A stretch of DNA of 64,000 bases from PALSA-350 sp963794165 (lineage in GTDB: Bacteria > Acidobacteriota > Terriglobia > Terriglobales > Acidobacteriaceae): the NCBI GenBank assembly GCA_963794165.1, contig CAWCCT010000009.1, positions 558,001-622,000 of the forward strand. Reading direction: 5' to 3'. The position numbers and the translations under genes are program-made. The notes under the pieces are model-generated. The model worked only from the letters and a program-made list of their open reading frames with translations. It ran no database searches and was not told the DNA's origin. Each line of letters opens with the position of its first letter. Position 1 is the first letter of the stretch. Positions 17,608-25,919 of the stretch are shown here, piece after piece.

Positions 17608-19026
17608 ATGAGCGAATCCATTGCAATTACGGTAGTCGGATCGGGATACGTTGGGTTGGTCGCGTCCGCATGTTTTGCTGAGATCGGCCATCGGGTGCTG
17701 TGTGTCGACAACGACGAAGATAAGGTAAACAAGCTCAACCAGGGCCTGATCCCGATTCATGAGGAATTTCTTCCCGAATTGCTGGGAAGGCACCGGGCCA
17801 GCGGCCAGATCCAGTTCACCACTGACCTGGGACACGCCACCAAGGAGTCGCAGGTCATATTCATTGCTGTAGGGACACCGCAAAGCCAGACCGGCAATGC
17901 CGATCTGTCTTACGTAGACGCGGTGGCCAGTGAGATTGCCCGTTCCATTCACTCGTATAAGGTCATCGTTGAGAAAAGCACCGTGCCGGTCTATACCAAT
18001 GACTGGATCCGGCGCACCATCGAACGGAATGGCGTCTCGCGGGCGCTCTTTGACGTGACCTCGAATCCGGAATTCCTGCGCGAAGGCACCGCGGTCAAGG
18101 ATTTTCTCCATCCGGACAGAATCGTTCTCGGCGCTGACAGCGAAGACGCGGCACGGCTCCTGGCTGCCATTTACCAGCCACTCACTTCCGGAAGCTACTA
18201 CGAACGTTCCGACGCCGTCCCCGGCCACCGCAACGCCACTGATCTTCCGCCTATCCTGCAGACCTCGACCAAGGCGGCAGAGATCATCAAACATGCCTCG
18301 AATGCTTTCCTGGCCATGAAGATCTCCTTTATCAATGTGGTCGCCAACCTGTGCGAGGCGGTGGACGCGGATGTCGAGCATGTGGCGCGGGGCATGGGGA
18401 TGGATAAGCGGATCGGCAAGCGATTCCTAAGCGCCGGCATCGGCTACGGAGGGTCGTGTTTCCCCAAGGATGTCGCCGCGTTTCGCTACGTCGCGCAAGA
18501 GTTGGGTATCGACTTCAGCCTGCTTGAGGAAGTGGAAAAGATTAATGAACTGCAGAAGGAGCGCTTCTTTCAAAAGATTCGCTCCGCCTTATGGACCCTC
18601 CGCAAGAAGCGTCTAGGGGTGCTCGGTCTGGCCTTCAAGGGGGGAACGGACGACATCCGTGAGTCGCCGGCTTTGGAAATCATTCGCATGCTGCTGGATG
18701 CGGGAGCCACGATCTGCGCTTATGATCCTGCAGCCATGGAGCGGGCCAAGCTTGAATTGCCGCCCAGCGACTGCCTGCAATACACCGACGATCCCTACGC
18801 CGCAGCGGACAACGCCGACGCTTTGTTGATCCTTACCGACTGGGCGGAATTCACCCGCCTGGATCTGGCCCGGCTGCGCTATACGCTGCGCTATCCCATC
18901 GTGATCGATGGCCGCAACCTTTTCGACCCCTGGGTCATGCAGGATCTCGGCTTTACCTATCTCAGCGTAGGCAGACCCTCCCAGCACACCTCGGTCGAAT
19001 CTGCGTCCACCAAGCGTTGGCCCTAA
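17608..19026 (+). CDS. ugd: UDP-glucose 6-dehydrogenase
   Basis: This 472-residue enzyme oxidises UDP-glucose to UDP-glucuronate with two NAD+. The N-terminal Rossmann motif is VVGSGYVGLVASACF, and the catalytic cysteine is C284 in GYGGSCFPKD. Other family marks are EKSTVPV, NPEFLREGTAV and GLAFKGGTDDIRESP. UDP-glucuronate is the substrate of the decarboxylase encoded 46 bp downstream, so the two genes form a UDP-xylose path. It is cytoplasmic. The length is slightly above the usual 430-460 because of a serine-rich C-terminal tail and an insert near 198-215. Confidence 0.95.
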   Translation: MSESIAITVVGSGYVGLVASACFAEIGHRVLCVDNDEDKVNKLNQGLIPIHEEFLPELLGRHRASGQIQFTTDLGHATKESQVIFIAVGTPQSQTGNADLSYVDAVASEIARSIHSYKVIVEKSTVPVYTNDWIRRTIERNGVSRALFDVTSNPEFLREGTAVKDFLHPDRIVLGADSEDAARLLAAIYQPLTSGSYYERSDAVPGHRNATDLPPILQTSTKAAEIIKHASNAFLAMKISFINVVANLCEAVDADVEHVARGMGMDKRIGKRFLSAGIGYGGSCFPKDVAAFRYVAQELGIDFSLLEEVEKINELQKERFFQKIRSALWTLRKKRLGVLGLAFKGGTDDIRESPALEIIRMLLDAGATICAYDPAAMERAKLELPPSDCLQYTDDPYAAADNADALLILTDWAEFTRLDLARLRYTLRYPIVIDGRNLFDPWVMQDLGFTYLSVGRPSQHTSVESASTKRWP

Positions 19027-19072
19027 AACGAACTAATTCTCTTTTGACACCAAGACGGGGGTAAATCGTATT

Positions 19073-20032
19073 TTGGCGACTCAGCGTGTCATTCAACGAG
19101 TCTTGGTCACCGGCGCCGCCGGCTTCCTCGGCTCTCACCTGTGTGAGGCCCTTCTAGCCCAGGGCCACCAGGTAGTCGGGGTGGATAATCTCGCCACCGG
19201 GCGTACCGCCAACCTGGCCAATCTGAGCAAGGACCCCCGCTTCACCCTGGTAGAGCAAGATATTTGCCTCCCGTTCGACCTGGGACGAGTGGATTATTTG
19301 TTCAACTTCGCCTCTCCGGCCAGCCCCGCCGATTACGCGCGGCTTGGTCCGGAGACGCTCAATGTCGGCTCCCAGGGAACCCGAAATGTTCTTGACCTGG
19401 CGCGCAAATACCAGGCCGCTTTCCTGCATGCCTCCACTTCAGAATGCTATGGCGACCCGGACGTTCATCCGCAGACGGAAAGCTATTGGGGCCGGGTCAA
19501 TCCCATTGGGCCACGTTCGGTCTACGATGAGGCCAAGCGATTCTCTGAAGCGCTGATCATGTCCTACCACCGTTACTACGGCGTCGATACCCGCATGGTG
19601 CGCATCTTCAACACCTACGGCCCACGCTTGCAGCCCACTGATGGCCGCGTCATCTCCAACCTGATGATTCAGGCGCTGCTCGACGAAGACCTCACTGTCT
19701 ACGGAGATGGCAGCCAGACCAGAAGCTTCTGTTATGTGTCCGATTTGATCGCCGGCATTCTTCTTCTCTCGCGTTCAAGCGAGCACCTCCCGGTGAACAT
19801 CGGAAACCCGGTGGAGTGGACCATCAAGGATTGTGCGCGCGAGGTTTTGGCGGTCACTGGCTCGAAGAGCAAGATCCGCTACGAGCCGCTGCCAATCGAC
19901 GATCCCATGCAGCGCTGCCCCGACATCACCAAGGCCAGAACCCTGCTCGGATGGGAGCCAAAGATCGGTCTTCGCCAGGGCCTGGAGCTGTCCCTCGATT
20001 ACTTTAGAGCAAGCCTGCCCACGCGTACTTAG
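19073..20032 (+). CDS. UDP-glucuronate decarboxylase (UDP-xylose synthase), SDR family
   Basis: This is an extended SDR of 319 residues. It has the NAD motif VTGAAGFLGSHL, the Thr/Ser-x-E segment ASTSECYGDP, and the catalytic YxxxK as Y151/K155 within SVYDEAKRFSEAL. That signature, with GPRLQPTDGRVISN, is characteristic of UDP-glucuronate decarboxylases, which make UDP-xylose. The position right after ugd supports the call. The apparent start is a TTG at 19073, as no ATG fits before the Rossmann strand. A related dTDP/UDP-sugar epimerase is the main alternative. Confidence 0.87.
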   Translation: MATQRVIQRVLVTGAAGFLGSHLCEALLAQGHQVVGVDNLATGRTANLANLSKDPRFTLVEQDICLPFDLGRVDYLFNFASPASPADYARLGPETLNVGSQGTRNVLDLARKYQAAFLHASTSECYGDPDVHPQTESYWGRVNPIGPRSVYDEAKRFSEALIMSYHRYYGVDTRMVRIFNTYGPRLQPTDGRVISNLMIQALLDEDLTVYGDGSQTRSFCYVSDLIAGILLLSRSSEHLPVNIGNPVEWTIKDCAREVLAVTGSKSKIRYEPLPIDDPMQRCPDITKARTLLGWEPKIGLRQGLELSLDYFRASLPTRT

Positions 20033-20045
20033 TTAGACTTAAGGA

Positions 20046-21140
20046 ATGCTCAAGGACTCATCGCCCATTCTCGTGACCGGCGGAGCCGGCTTTATTGGGT
20101 CGAATTTCATCCTCGACTGGCTCGCGCTCGTAGGCACTCCGGTAGTCAATCTCGACAAGCTCACGTATGCCGGCAACCTGCAGAACCTGGTTTCCGTCGA
20201 GCGGCTTCCCGCCTACCATTTCGAGCAGGGCGACATCTGCGACCCACCCTTTCTCGATCGGTTGCTTGATCGCTACCAACCGCGCGCCATCCTGCATTTC
20301 GCAGCCGAGAGCCACGTAGACCGTTCCCTCTCCGGCCCCGAGGCTTTTGTGCGCACAAATGTAGAAGGTACTTTTCGGCTGCTCGAAGCCACCCGTTCGT
20401 ATCTGGCTAGGTGCTCTGCCCAGGACCGCTCCAGGTTTCGTTTTCTTCATGTTTCCACAGACGAGGTTTATGGCACGCTTCGGCGTCAGGATCCGCCGTT
20501 CGAGGAGACCACCGCTTACGCGCCCAACAGTCCTTACGCCGCCTCCAAGGCTGCCTCGGACCATCTGGTACGCGCCTACGTGCATAGCTACGGGTTGCCC
20601 GCGGTGACTACCAACTGCTCTAACAACTACGGTCCGTATCAGTTTCCGGAAAAGCTTCTGCCGCTGATGATCAATCATGCGCTCTCCGGCAAACCGCTGC
20701 CGGTGTACGGCGACGGGCAGCAGGTGCGTGATTGGCTCTACGTGGGCGATCACTGCTCTGCTCTGCGTGCCGTGCTGGAGCGTGGAGAGATCGGCGAGAC
20801 GTACAATATTGGCGGCCGCAATGAACAGGCCAATCTGGATACGGTAGAGCTACTTTGCAGCCTGCTCGATGAGATGATGCCGAACTCGCCCCATGTGCCC
20901 CATCGCAACTTGATCACCTTTGTGACGGACCGCCCCGGCCACGACCGCCGTTATGCCATCAATGCAGCTAAGATCGAGCGAGAGCTTGGGTGGCGTCCTG
21001 TGGAAACGTTCGCGTCCGGCCTGCGCCGCACTGTTCAGTGGTATCTTGCGCATCAGGACTGGGTGGAGCAGGTAACCAGCGGGGCCTACCGCCAGTGGAT
21101 CGATCTCAACTATGCCCATCGGGGAGGCGCGGCCCGATGA
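20046..21140 (+). CDS. rfbB: dTDP-glucose 4,6-dehydratase
   Basis: This 364-residue SDR converts dTDP-glucose to dTDP-4-keto-6-deoxyglucose, the branch point to rhamnose and other deoxysugars. It has the NAD motif VTGGAGFIGSNF, catalytic VSTDEVYG (D139, E140), Y164/K168 in NSPYAASKAASDHL, and the family block NNYGPYQFPEKLLP. Its stop overlaps the ATG of the thymidylyltransferase gene (ATGA at 21137-21140). The epimerase rfbC and reductase rfbD are not in the window, so the final sugar is undetermined. Confidence 0.95.
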   Translation: MLKDSSPILVTGGAGFIGSNFILDWLALVGTPVVNLDKLTYAGNLQNLVSVERLPAYHFEQGDICDPPFLDRLLDRYQPRAILHFAAESHVDRSLSGPEAFVRTNVEGTFRLLEATRSYLARCSAQDRSRFRFLHVSTDEVYGTLRRQDPPFEETTAYAPNSPYAASKAASDHLVRAYVHSYGLPAVTTNCSNNYGPYQFPEKLLPLMINHALSGKPLPVYGDGQQVRDWLYVGDHCSALRAVLERGEIGETYNIGGRNEQANLDTVELLCSLLDEMMPNSPHVPHRNLITFVTDRPGHDRRYAINAAKIERELGWRPVETFASGLRRTVQWYLAHQDWVEQVTSGAYRQWIDLNYAHRGGAAR

Positions 21141-22012
21141 AGGGCATCATTCTTGCCGGCGGTTCCGGTACCCGCCTCTATCCTGTGACCCACGTCGTCT
21201 CCAAGCAACTGCTTCCGGTCTATGACAAGCCGATGATTTACTATCCGCTGTCAGTCCTGATGCTGGCCGGTATTCGCGAGGTTCTCATCATCTCTACCCC
21301 GGCCGATACGGCGCTTTTCGAACGGCTTCTGGGCTCAGGCGAGCAGTGGGGAATTTCCTTTCAATATGCCGTGCAGCCTACGCCGGACGGTCTGGCGCAG
21401 GCGCTGATTATCGGTGAAGAATTTATCGGCGGCGCCCCTTGCTCGCTGATTCTTGGGGACAACATTTTTTACGGCCACGATTTTGCCCACAGTTTGCAGG
21501 AGGCGGCGCTGATCAACGATGGCGCTGTGGTTTTCGCCTACCCAGTCTCCGATCCTGAACGCTATGGGGTGGTGGAGTTCGATGCTTCCGGTCGTGCGTT
21601 ATCGATTGAAGAAAAGCCGGATAAGCCGAAATCCCGCTATGCCGTCACCGGCCTTTATTTTTTCGACGGTGCGGCTTCCCAGATAGCCCGCCAGATTGCG
21701 CCTTCGGCGCGAGGCGAACTGGAAATTACCGATGTCAATCGCTGGTACCTGGAAAGGGGCAAGCTGCGTACCCAGGTTCTGGGACGCGGTTTCGCATGGC
21801 TCGATACGGGGACGCATGACTCCCTGATCGAAGCCGCAATTTTTATCGAGACCATCGAGAAACGGCAAGGGCTTAAGATTGCGTGTCCTGAAGAAATCGC
21901 CTATCGCCTAGGGTGGATCGACGCCGCGCGCCTGGAAACACTAATTGCCAGGGTCGCAAAGAGCGGTTACGGCAGGTATCTTCGCTCCGTGCTGGACGAG
22001 CGCGTCTTTTAG
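21137..22012 (+). CDS. rfbA: Glucose-1-phosphate thymidylyltransferase
   Basis: This 291-residue nucleotidyltransferase makes dTDP-glucose from glucose 1-phosphate and dTTP, feeding the overlapping rfbB enzyme. The signature loop is GGSGTRLYPVTHVVSKQLLPVYDKPMI (split: GGSGTRLYP, then SKQLLPVYDKPM). Further marks are LGDNIFYGHDF with its metal-binding Asp, EEKPDKPKS, and WLDTGTHDSL. The start at 21137 matches the conserved opening MKGIILAGG; the longer open frame upstream lies inside rfbB. A pair of inverted REP-like elements follows the gene. Confidence 0.95.
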   Translation: MKGIILAGGSGTRLYPVTHVVSKQLLPVYDKPMIYYPLSVLMLAGIREVLIISTPADTALFERLLGSGEQWGISFQYAVQPTPDGLAQALIIGEEFIGGAPCSLILGDNIFYGHDFAHSLQEAALINDGAVVFAYPVSDPERYGVVEFDASGRALSIEEKPDKPKSRYAVTGLYFFDGAASQIARQIAPSARGELEITDVNRWYLERGKLRTQVLGRGFAWLDTGTHDSLIEAAIFIETIEKRQGLKIACPEEIAYRLGWIDAARLETLIARVAKSGYGRYLRSVLDERVF

Positions 22013-22071
22013 ATCTCTGTACCAACAACCGACTCTTCAGATTTTCGGGCGCTGTAACAACAACCGACCTC

Positions 22072-22118
22072 GGGTGCCCCACATCTCGCTCGTTTTTCGC
22101 GAGATGTGGGATACCACG
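22072..22118 (+). repeat. REP-like palindromic element, copy 2 (left half of a pair)
   Basis: This is a consensus copy (GGGTGCCCC, stem CCCACATCTCGC / GCGAGATGTGGG, ending ATACCACG). It pairs with an inverted copy at 22172-22217, a layout like BIMEs, between rfbA and the PolX gene. Confidence 0.88.
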
Positions 22119-22171
22119 AACCTAAACGTCGGTTTTCCAAATTGGGAGCAGATATTGGCGGGTTTAGTGCA

Positions 22172-22217
22172 GTGGCATCCCACATCTCGCGAAAAACGAG
22201 CGAGATGTGGGGCACCC
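22172..22217 (-). repeat. REP-like palindromic element, copy 3 (right half of a pair)
   Basis: This copy is in the opposite orientation to the one at 22072, with the loop read as GAAAAACGA and the end GGGGCACCC. The two facing copies are 53 bp apart and could form either two small hairpins or one long stem. The genes on both sides point toward them, so they lie at a convergent 3' junction. Confidence 0.88.
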
Positions 22218-22240
22218 GCAAATTTGTTGCCCGGAAAACA

Positions 22241-23990
22241 CTAGGGCCGCGGACGCAACCCCGCCAGGAACTCCTTAACCGGCCGGGTATTCAACACGTC
22301 CGCTTTCGTCAGCCACGCGCGTCGCAATTGCCGCACTCCGTAATGCATTGCATCGAGATGACTAATGTGGTGTGAGTCGGTGTTAATCACGATTTTGCAA
22401 CCCAGCTCGCGGGCGAGGCGCAATTGGATGTCGCACAGATCAAGCCGGTCGGGATAAGCATTGTGTTCTACCGCCACACCGACCTTCGCCGCCTGCTTGA
22501 GCACTGCGGTTAAATCCATTTCGTAGCTGTCCCTGCGCAGTAATAGGCGCCCTGTCAGGTGGCCAAGAATCCTCACGTAGGGATTCTCCAAAGCCCTGAG
22601 CAGACGCTCCGTCATCTGCTCTTTGGGTTGTTGGAAAAGAGAGTGAACACTGGCGATCACCACGTCCATCTGCGCCAGCACTTCACCCGAGAGGTCGATT
22701 TCCCCATCGCCCAAGTATGTCGACTTCAATCCCAGTGAGCACCCGGATGCGGCCTTCCATCCGCGCGTCCACTTCTCGAATCTTTTGCAGATGTTCAAGA
22801 GCCCGCTGGTCATCGAGCCCATTTACCATGGCCAGATTCTTGGAGTGATCTGTAATGGCGATGTATTCGTAACCCCGCGCGATGCCTGCTTCCGCCATCT
22901 CCAGTATGGTGTTTTTTCCGTCGGTAGTCTGGGTGTGCATATGCACATCGCCGCGGATATCAGCGACCTCGATCAGGTGCGGCAGGCGGTGCTCAGCTGC
23001 CGCTTCTATCTCGCCCTGGTTCTCGCGCAGCTCAGGGGGAATCCAATCCAGCCCCAGCGCCTGGTAAATCTCCTCTTCAGACGCTGCCGCCACCACAGCG
23101 CCATCGTCCAAACGTGCCAGCGCATATTCGCTCAAGGTATAGCCGCGTTTCAGCGCTCGTTGGCGCAGCGAAACATTGTGCATTTTCGAGCCGGTGAAGT
23201 ATTGCAGGGCGGCGCCGTAACAGGCCTTCGGCAGTAAACGCACATCCACTTGCAGACCGCTCCGCAAACGAAAGCTCACTTTGTTCTGACCTTTCGCCAG
23301 CAACTCTGCGATCGGAGGATAAGCTGCTGTGTATTCGACTGCAGAGGCAACCACGTCTTCGGCGCAAGCTGGACCGGTCACCAGCAGATCCAGATCGCCA
23401 ACCGTCTCGCGTCCGCGGCGCAGAGAGCCCGCCGGCAGGACCTGGTCGATTCCCGGGAACTGTTCCAGGTAAAGGGTTACTCGTTCCGCCGCGGCTTCGG
23501 CGTCGTCGAGCAGAAAGCGGCCGCTGTTCTTGCGATAGTCAGTGATCCCTCGCGACAGCTTCTCGATCAGTTTTTGTCCGAATCTGGGCAGCGTCGCGAG
23601 CTTGCCGGCGTCGATTGCGGTTTGCAACTGTTCGACGTTGCTTACCTGCAGCGCCTCCCAGAGAAGAGCCACGGTCTTCGGCCCCATCCCCGGCAGCTTC
23701 AGCAACTCCAGCATGGTGGGGCTATATTTTGTCAGCAGCTCGTCGCGCAGCTTCATGCTTCCGCGCGTCTCGATCTCCTGGATGTTCGCGGCCATGCCTT
23801 TGCCAATTCCCTGAATGGCAAGCAGCCGGTCCGGCTCGTTCACGAAGGAACTGAGTTGCTCGGTGCTGTTCTCAACCGCTTCCGCAGCCCGCCTGTAAGA
23901 CCGAATTCGAAAAGGGTCCCCGGCCGCAATCTCCAACAAGTCAGCGGTTTCGCCCAGTAATTGCGCAATGGATTTGTTATCCATATCCAA
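22241..23990 (-). pseudogene. polX: DNA polymerase/3'-5' exonuclease PolX, split by a frameshift
   Basis: Two frames together encode PolX, a bacterial family-X DNA polymerase with a PHP exonuclease domain, used in base-excision repair. The first frame (ATG at 23990) has the helix-hairpin-helix region (IQGIGKGMAANIQEI, LPGMGPKTVALLW), the polymerase site (AGSLRRGRETVGDLDLLV, with the catalytic Asp pair) and the start of PHP (DIRGDVHMHTQTTDG). It breaks at TGIEVDILG near 22710. The second frame continues with DGEIDLSGEVLAQMDVVIASVHS and VEHNAYPDRLDL to the stop at 22241. Removing one G from the GGG at the break restores LGDGEIDL and one protein of about 580 residues. All key motifs are otherwise intact, so a sequence error is as likely as a true mutation. 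Confidence 0.85.
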
Positions 23991-24070
23991 GGCACATTAA
24001 AACATGACGAAGACGGATCTCCCAGGTTCGCTGGGAGCGTCCCTGGGAACAGCAGCAGTGATTGTTTTGT

Positions 24071-24289
24071 TTAGGCTACTTCCTGAACTCGGGTTACGGA
24101 ATCGGCTTGGGGTCCCTTCTGCCCTTGGACGATGTCGAACTCTACTTCATCGCCCTCTTTTAAGCTCTTATATCCATCGAGTTGAATCGCGCTGTAGTGA
24201 ACAAACACATCGGGGCCATCGTCCCGGCCGATAAAGCCGTAACCCTTAGCGTTGTTAAACCACTTGACCTTACCTTTGTATTGAGCCAC
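24071..24289 (-). CDS. Cold-shock domain protein (CspA family)
   Basis: This is a 73-residue single cold-shock domain that binds single-stranded RNA or DNA. RNP1 is KGYGFIGR and RNP2 is VFVHYSAI, and the opening YKGKVKWFNNAKGYGF is conserved. The start is taken as a GTG at 24289 with AAGGAAGG upstream, because the fold begins at once; upstream in-frame codons to 24331 are not conserved. It may act as an RNA chaperone. It lies alone, between polX and a NUDIX gene, all on the minus strand. Confidence 0.88.
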   Translation of the reverse strand: MAQYKGKVKWFNNAKGYGFIGRDDGPDVFVHYSAIQLDGYKSLKEGDEVEFDIVQGQKGPQADSVTRVQEVA

Positions 24290-24410
24290 TAGCCTGTCGA
24301 CCTTCCTTGACGCGGATCGAGCATGGGACAAACTGCTCTACCTTACAGACGCATCACAGGTCGGATTGGTTTTCCCCAAATCTGACGGGAAAGCGGAAGA
24401 GCCGTCCCCC

Positions 24411-24995
24411 CTATGCCGGCTTCTTCTTCTCGGCTTGTCTCAGGCGTGCATAAAGCATGACTGAAATCAATGTTTTACCGTCGTAGATCTTGCCCTCGTC
24501 GATCATGTTAAGCAACCTGGAGAGCGGAATCATTTCGATATCCAGCTGCTCGTCGTACTCCGGTTGTGCATCTCCCAGGGTCAAGCCTTCGGCGATAAAA
24601 ATTTGCATCCACTCACCCAGGAAGCCAGGACTGGCAAAATAGCGCGCCATTTTCCGCCAGCGTTTCGCTCTAAAGCCTGTCTCCTCCAGCAGTTCGCGCT
24701 TGGCCCCGGCCAGCGGGTTCTCTCCCTCTTCCATTTTTCCCGCAGGAACTTCCAGCAAATATTCCTTTGCTGCGTGGCGATATTGGCGTTCCATCACAAC
24801 CAGGGGATCGCGCTTGCTTTTCGTATCATCGATCGCCAGGATGACGACCGATCCGTTGTGGCGCACCACATCGCGGCTTACCTTCCGCCCGTTCTCGACA
24901 ATTTCGTCGGTGTATACGCGGAAGAGAGGGCCTTCATAGCTCAATTTTGATGAGATCACTTCCACTTTGTTCTGGGTTGCTGCTTTTCTTGCCAT
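24411..24995 (-). CDS. NUDIX hydrolase, ADP-ribose pyrophosphatase type
   Basis: This is a 194-residue NUDIX hydrolase. The catalytic Nudix box is complete (GKMEEGENPLAGAKRELLEETG, given here as GKMEEGE... then KRELLEETGF). An N-terminal strand region with the VVRHNGSVVIL element and a C-terminal SPGFLGEWMQIFIAEGL segment match ADP-ribose/ADP-sugar pyrophosphatases, which hydrolyse ADP-ribose to AMP and ribose 5-phosphate. It is cytoplasmic. It is divergent from the DUF2520 gene, with starts 44 bp apart, so the two share a short promoter region. Confidence 0.87.
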   Translation of the reverse strand: MARKAATQNKVEVISSKLSYEGPLFRVYTDEIVENGRKVSRDVVRHNGSVVILAIDDTKSKRDPLVVMERQYRHAAKEYLLEVPAGKMEEGENPLAGAKRELLEETGFRAKRWRKMARYFASPGFLGEWMQIFIAEGLTLGDAQPEYDEQLDIEMIPLSRLLNMIDEGKIYDGKTLISVMLYARLRQAEKKKPA

Positions 24996-25039
24996 GCCAC
25001 TCCTTCGCTTTGCCGGACAATTTTAAAGTACCATCCGGT

Positions 25040-25891
25040 ATGCAGCGCCGCGTTTCGATCATCGGACTTGGCAACTGGGGCAGCTCACTGGCCCACGCAC
25101 TCGTGGGCGCGGACGTAGAACTGCAAGAAGTGATAGTCCGCAACGGTCTTTCCGCAACTGCCTCTGCAAAGTGGGAGCGCACTCTGCCGCTGACCACCCT
25201 CGATCGCTCCCAGCTAGAAGCAGATGTGCTTTGGCTCTGTGTTCCAGACGACGCGATCGCGCTGGTAACCCGCCGTCTGGTCAAGCGGGTTGGAGAACGC
25301 GGCTTCCGGGGGCAAGTCATTGTTCACTCAAGCGGTGCTCTCAGCGGGCAAGTGCTGCAGGCGGCAGCGCGCGCGGGTGCGTCCGTCGGCTCCGTGCACC
25401 CCGTGATGAGCTTTCCAACTCGCACCCCGATTCCGCTCCAGGGGGTGCCCTTCGGCGTCGAGGCGGATGCGTCTTCCCGGCGCATTCTGAACGCGATCGT
25501 GCGCCAGATCGGCGGCCGTCCATTTGCAATTAAGGCGGGGAGCAAAGCGCTCTACCATGCAGTAGGAATGCTGTCATCGCCGCTGCTGGTCAGCCATCTG
25601 GAGGCGGCCCATCAAGCCGCATCACTGGCCGGCTTCAACTCGCTGGAGGCTCGCCGGTTGATTGAGCCGATCGCCCGGGCTACCCTCGACAACTATTTCC
25701 TCCGGGGTGCCCGAAAAAGCTTCAGTGGACCAATTGCCAGGGGCGACGTGGCCACAATTCGTCTGCATCTTCAAGCCCTTATGCCCCATCCAATCCTCGC
25801 CGGGGTCTATCGCTCGCTGGCGCTTTATGCCATTGAGGCTTTACCTGCCTCCAGCAAGAAAAAGCTGCGCGATTCGCTACGGCGGAAATGA
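25040..25891 (+). CDS. Rossmann-like / DUF2520 protein
   Basis: This 283-residue protein has an N-terminal NAD(P)-binding fold (VSIIGLGNWGSSLAHAL; then WLCVPDDAI and VIVHSSGALSG) and an all-helical C-terminal DUF2520 domain with the SVHPVMSFP and KALYHAVGMLSSPLL motifs. The layout resembles small dehydrogenases such as ketopantoate or pyrroline-carboxylate reductases, but the substrate is unknown. The ATG at 25040 places the Rossmann strand right at the N terminus. It is followed 28 bp later by bshC, an order compatible with one transcript. Confidence 0.82.
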   Translation: MQRRVSIIGLGNWGSSLAHALVGADVELQEVIVRNGLSATASAKWERTLPLTTLDRSQLEADVLWLCVPDDAIALVTRRLVKRVGERGFRGQVIVHSSGALSGQVLQAAARAGASVGSVHPVMSFPTRTPIPLQGVPFGVEADASSRRILNAIVRQIGGRPFAIKAGSKALYHAVGMLSSPLLVSHLEAAHQAASLAGFNSLEARRLIEPIARATLDNYFLRGARKSFSGPIARGDVATIRLHLQALMPHPILAGVYRSLALYAIEALPASSKKKLRDSLRRK

Positions 25892-25919
25892 TGAGAAACT
25901 ACAACTGGTGAGGGAGCGC

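Noticed and set aside
22009..22244. Open frames across the REP pair after rfbA
   Set aside because: They translate the hairpins in several frames (HISLVFREMWDTT-like peptides) and have no start signals.
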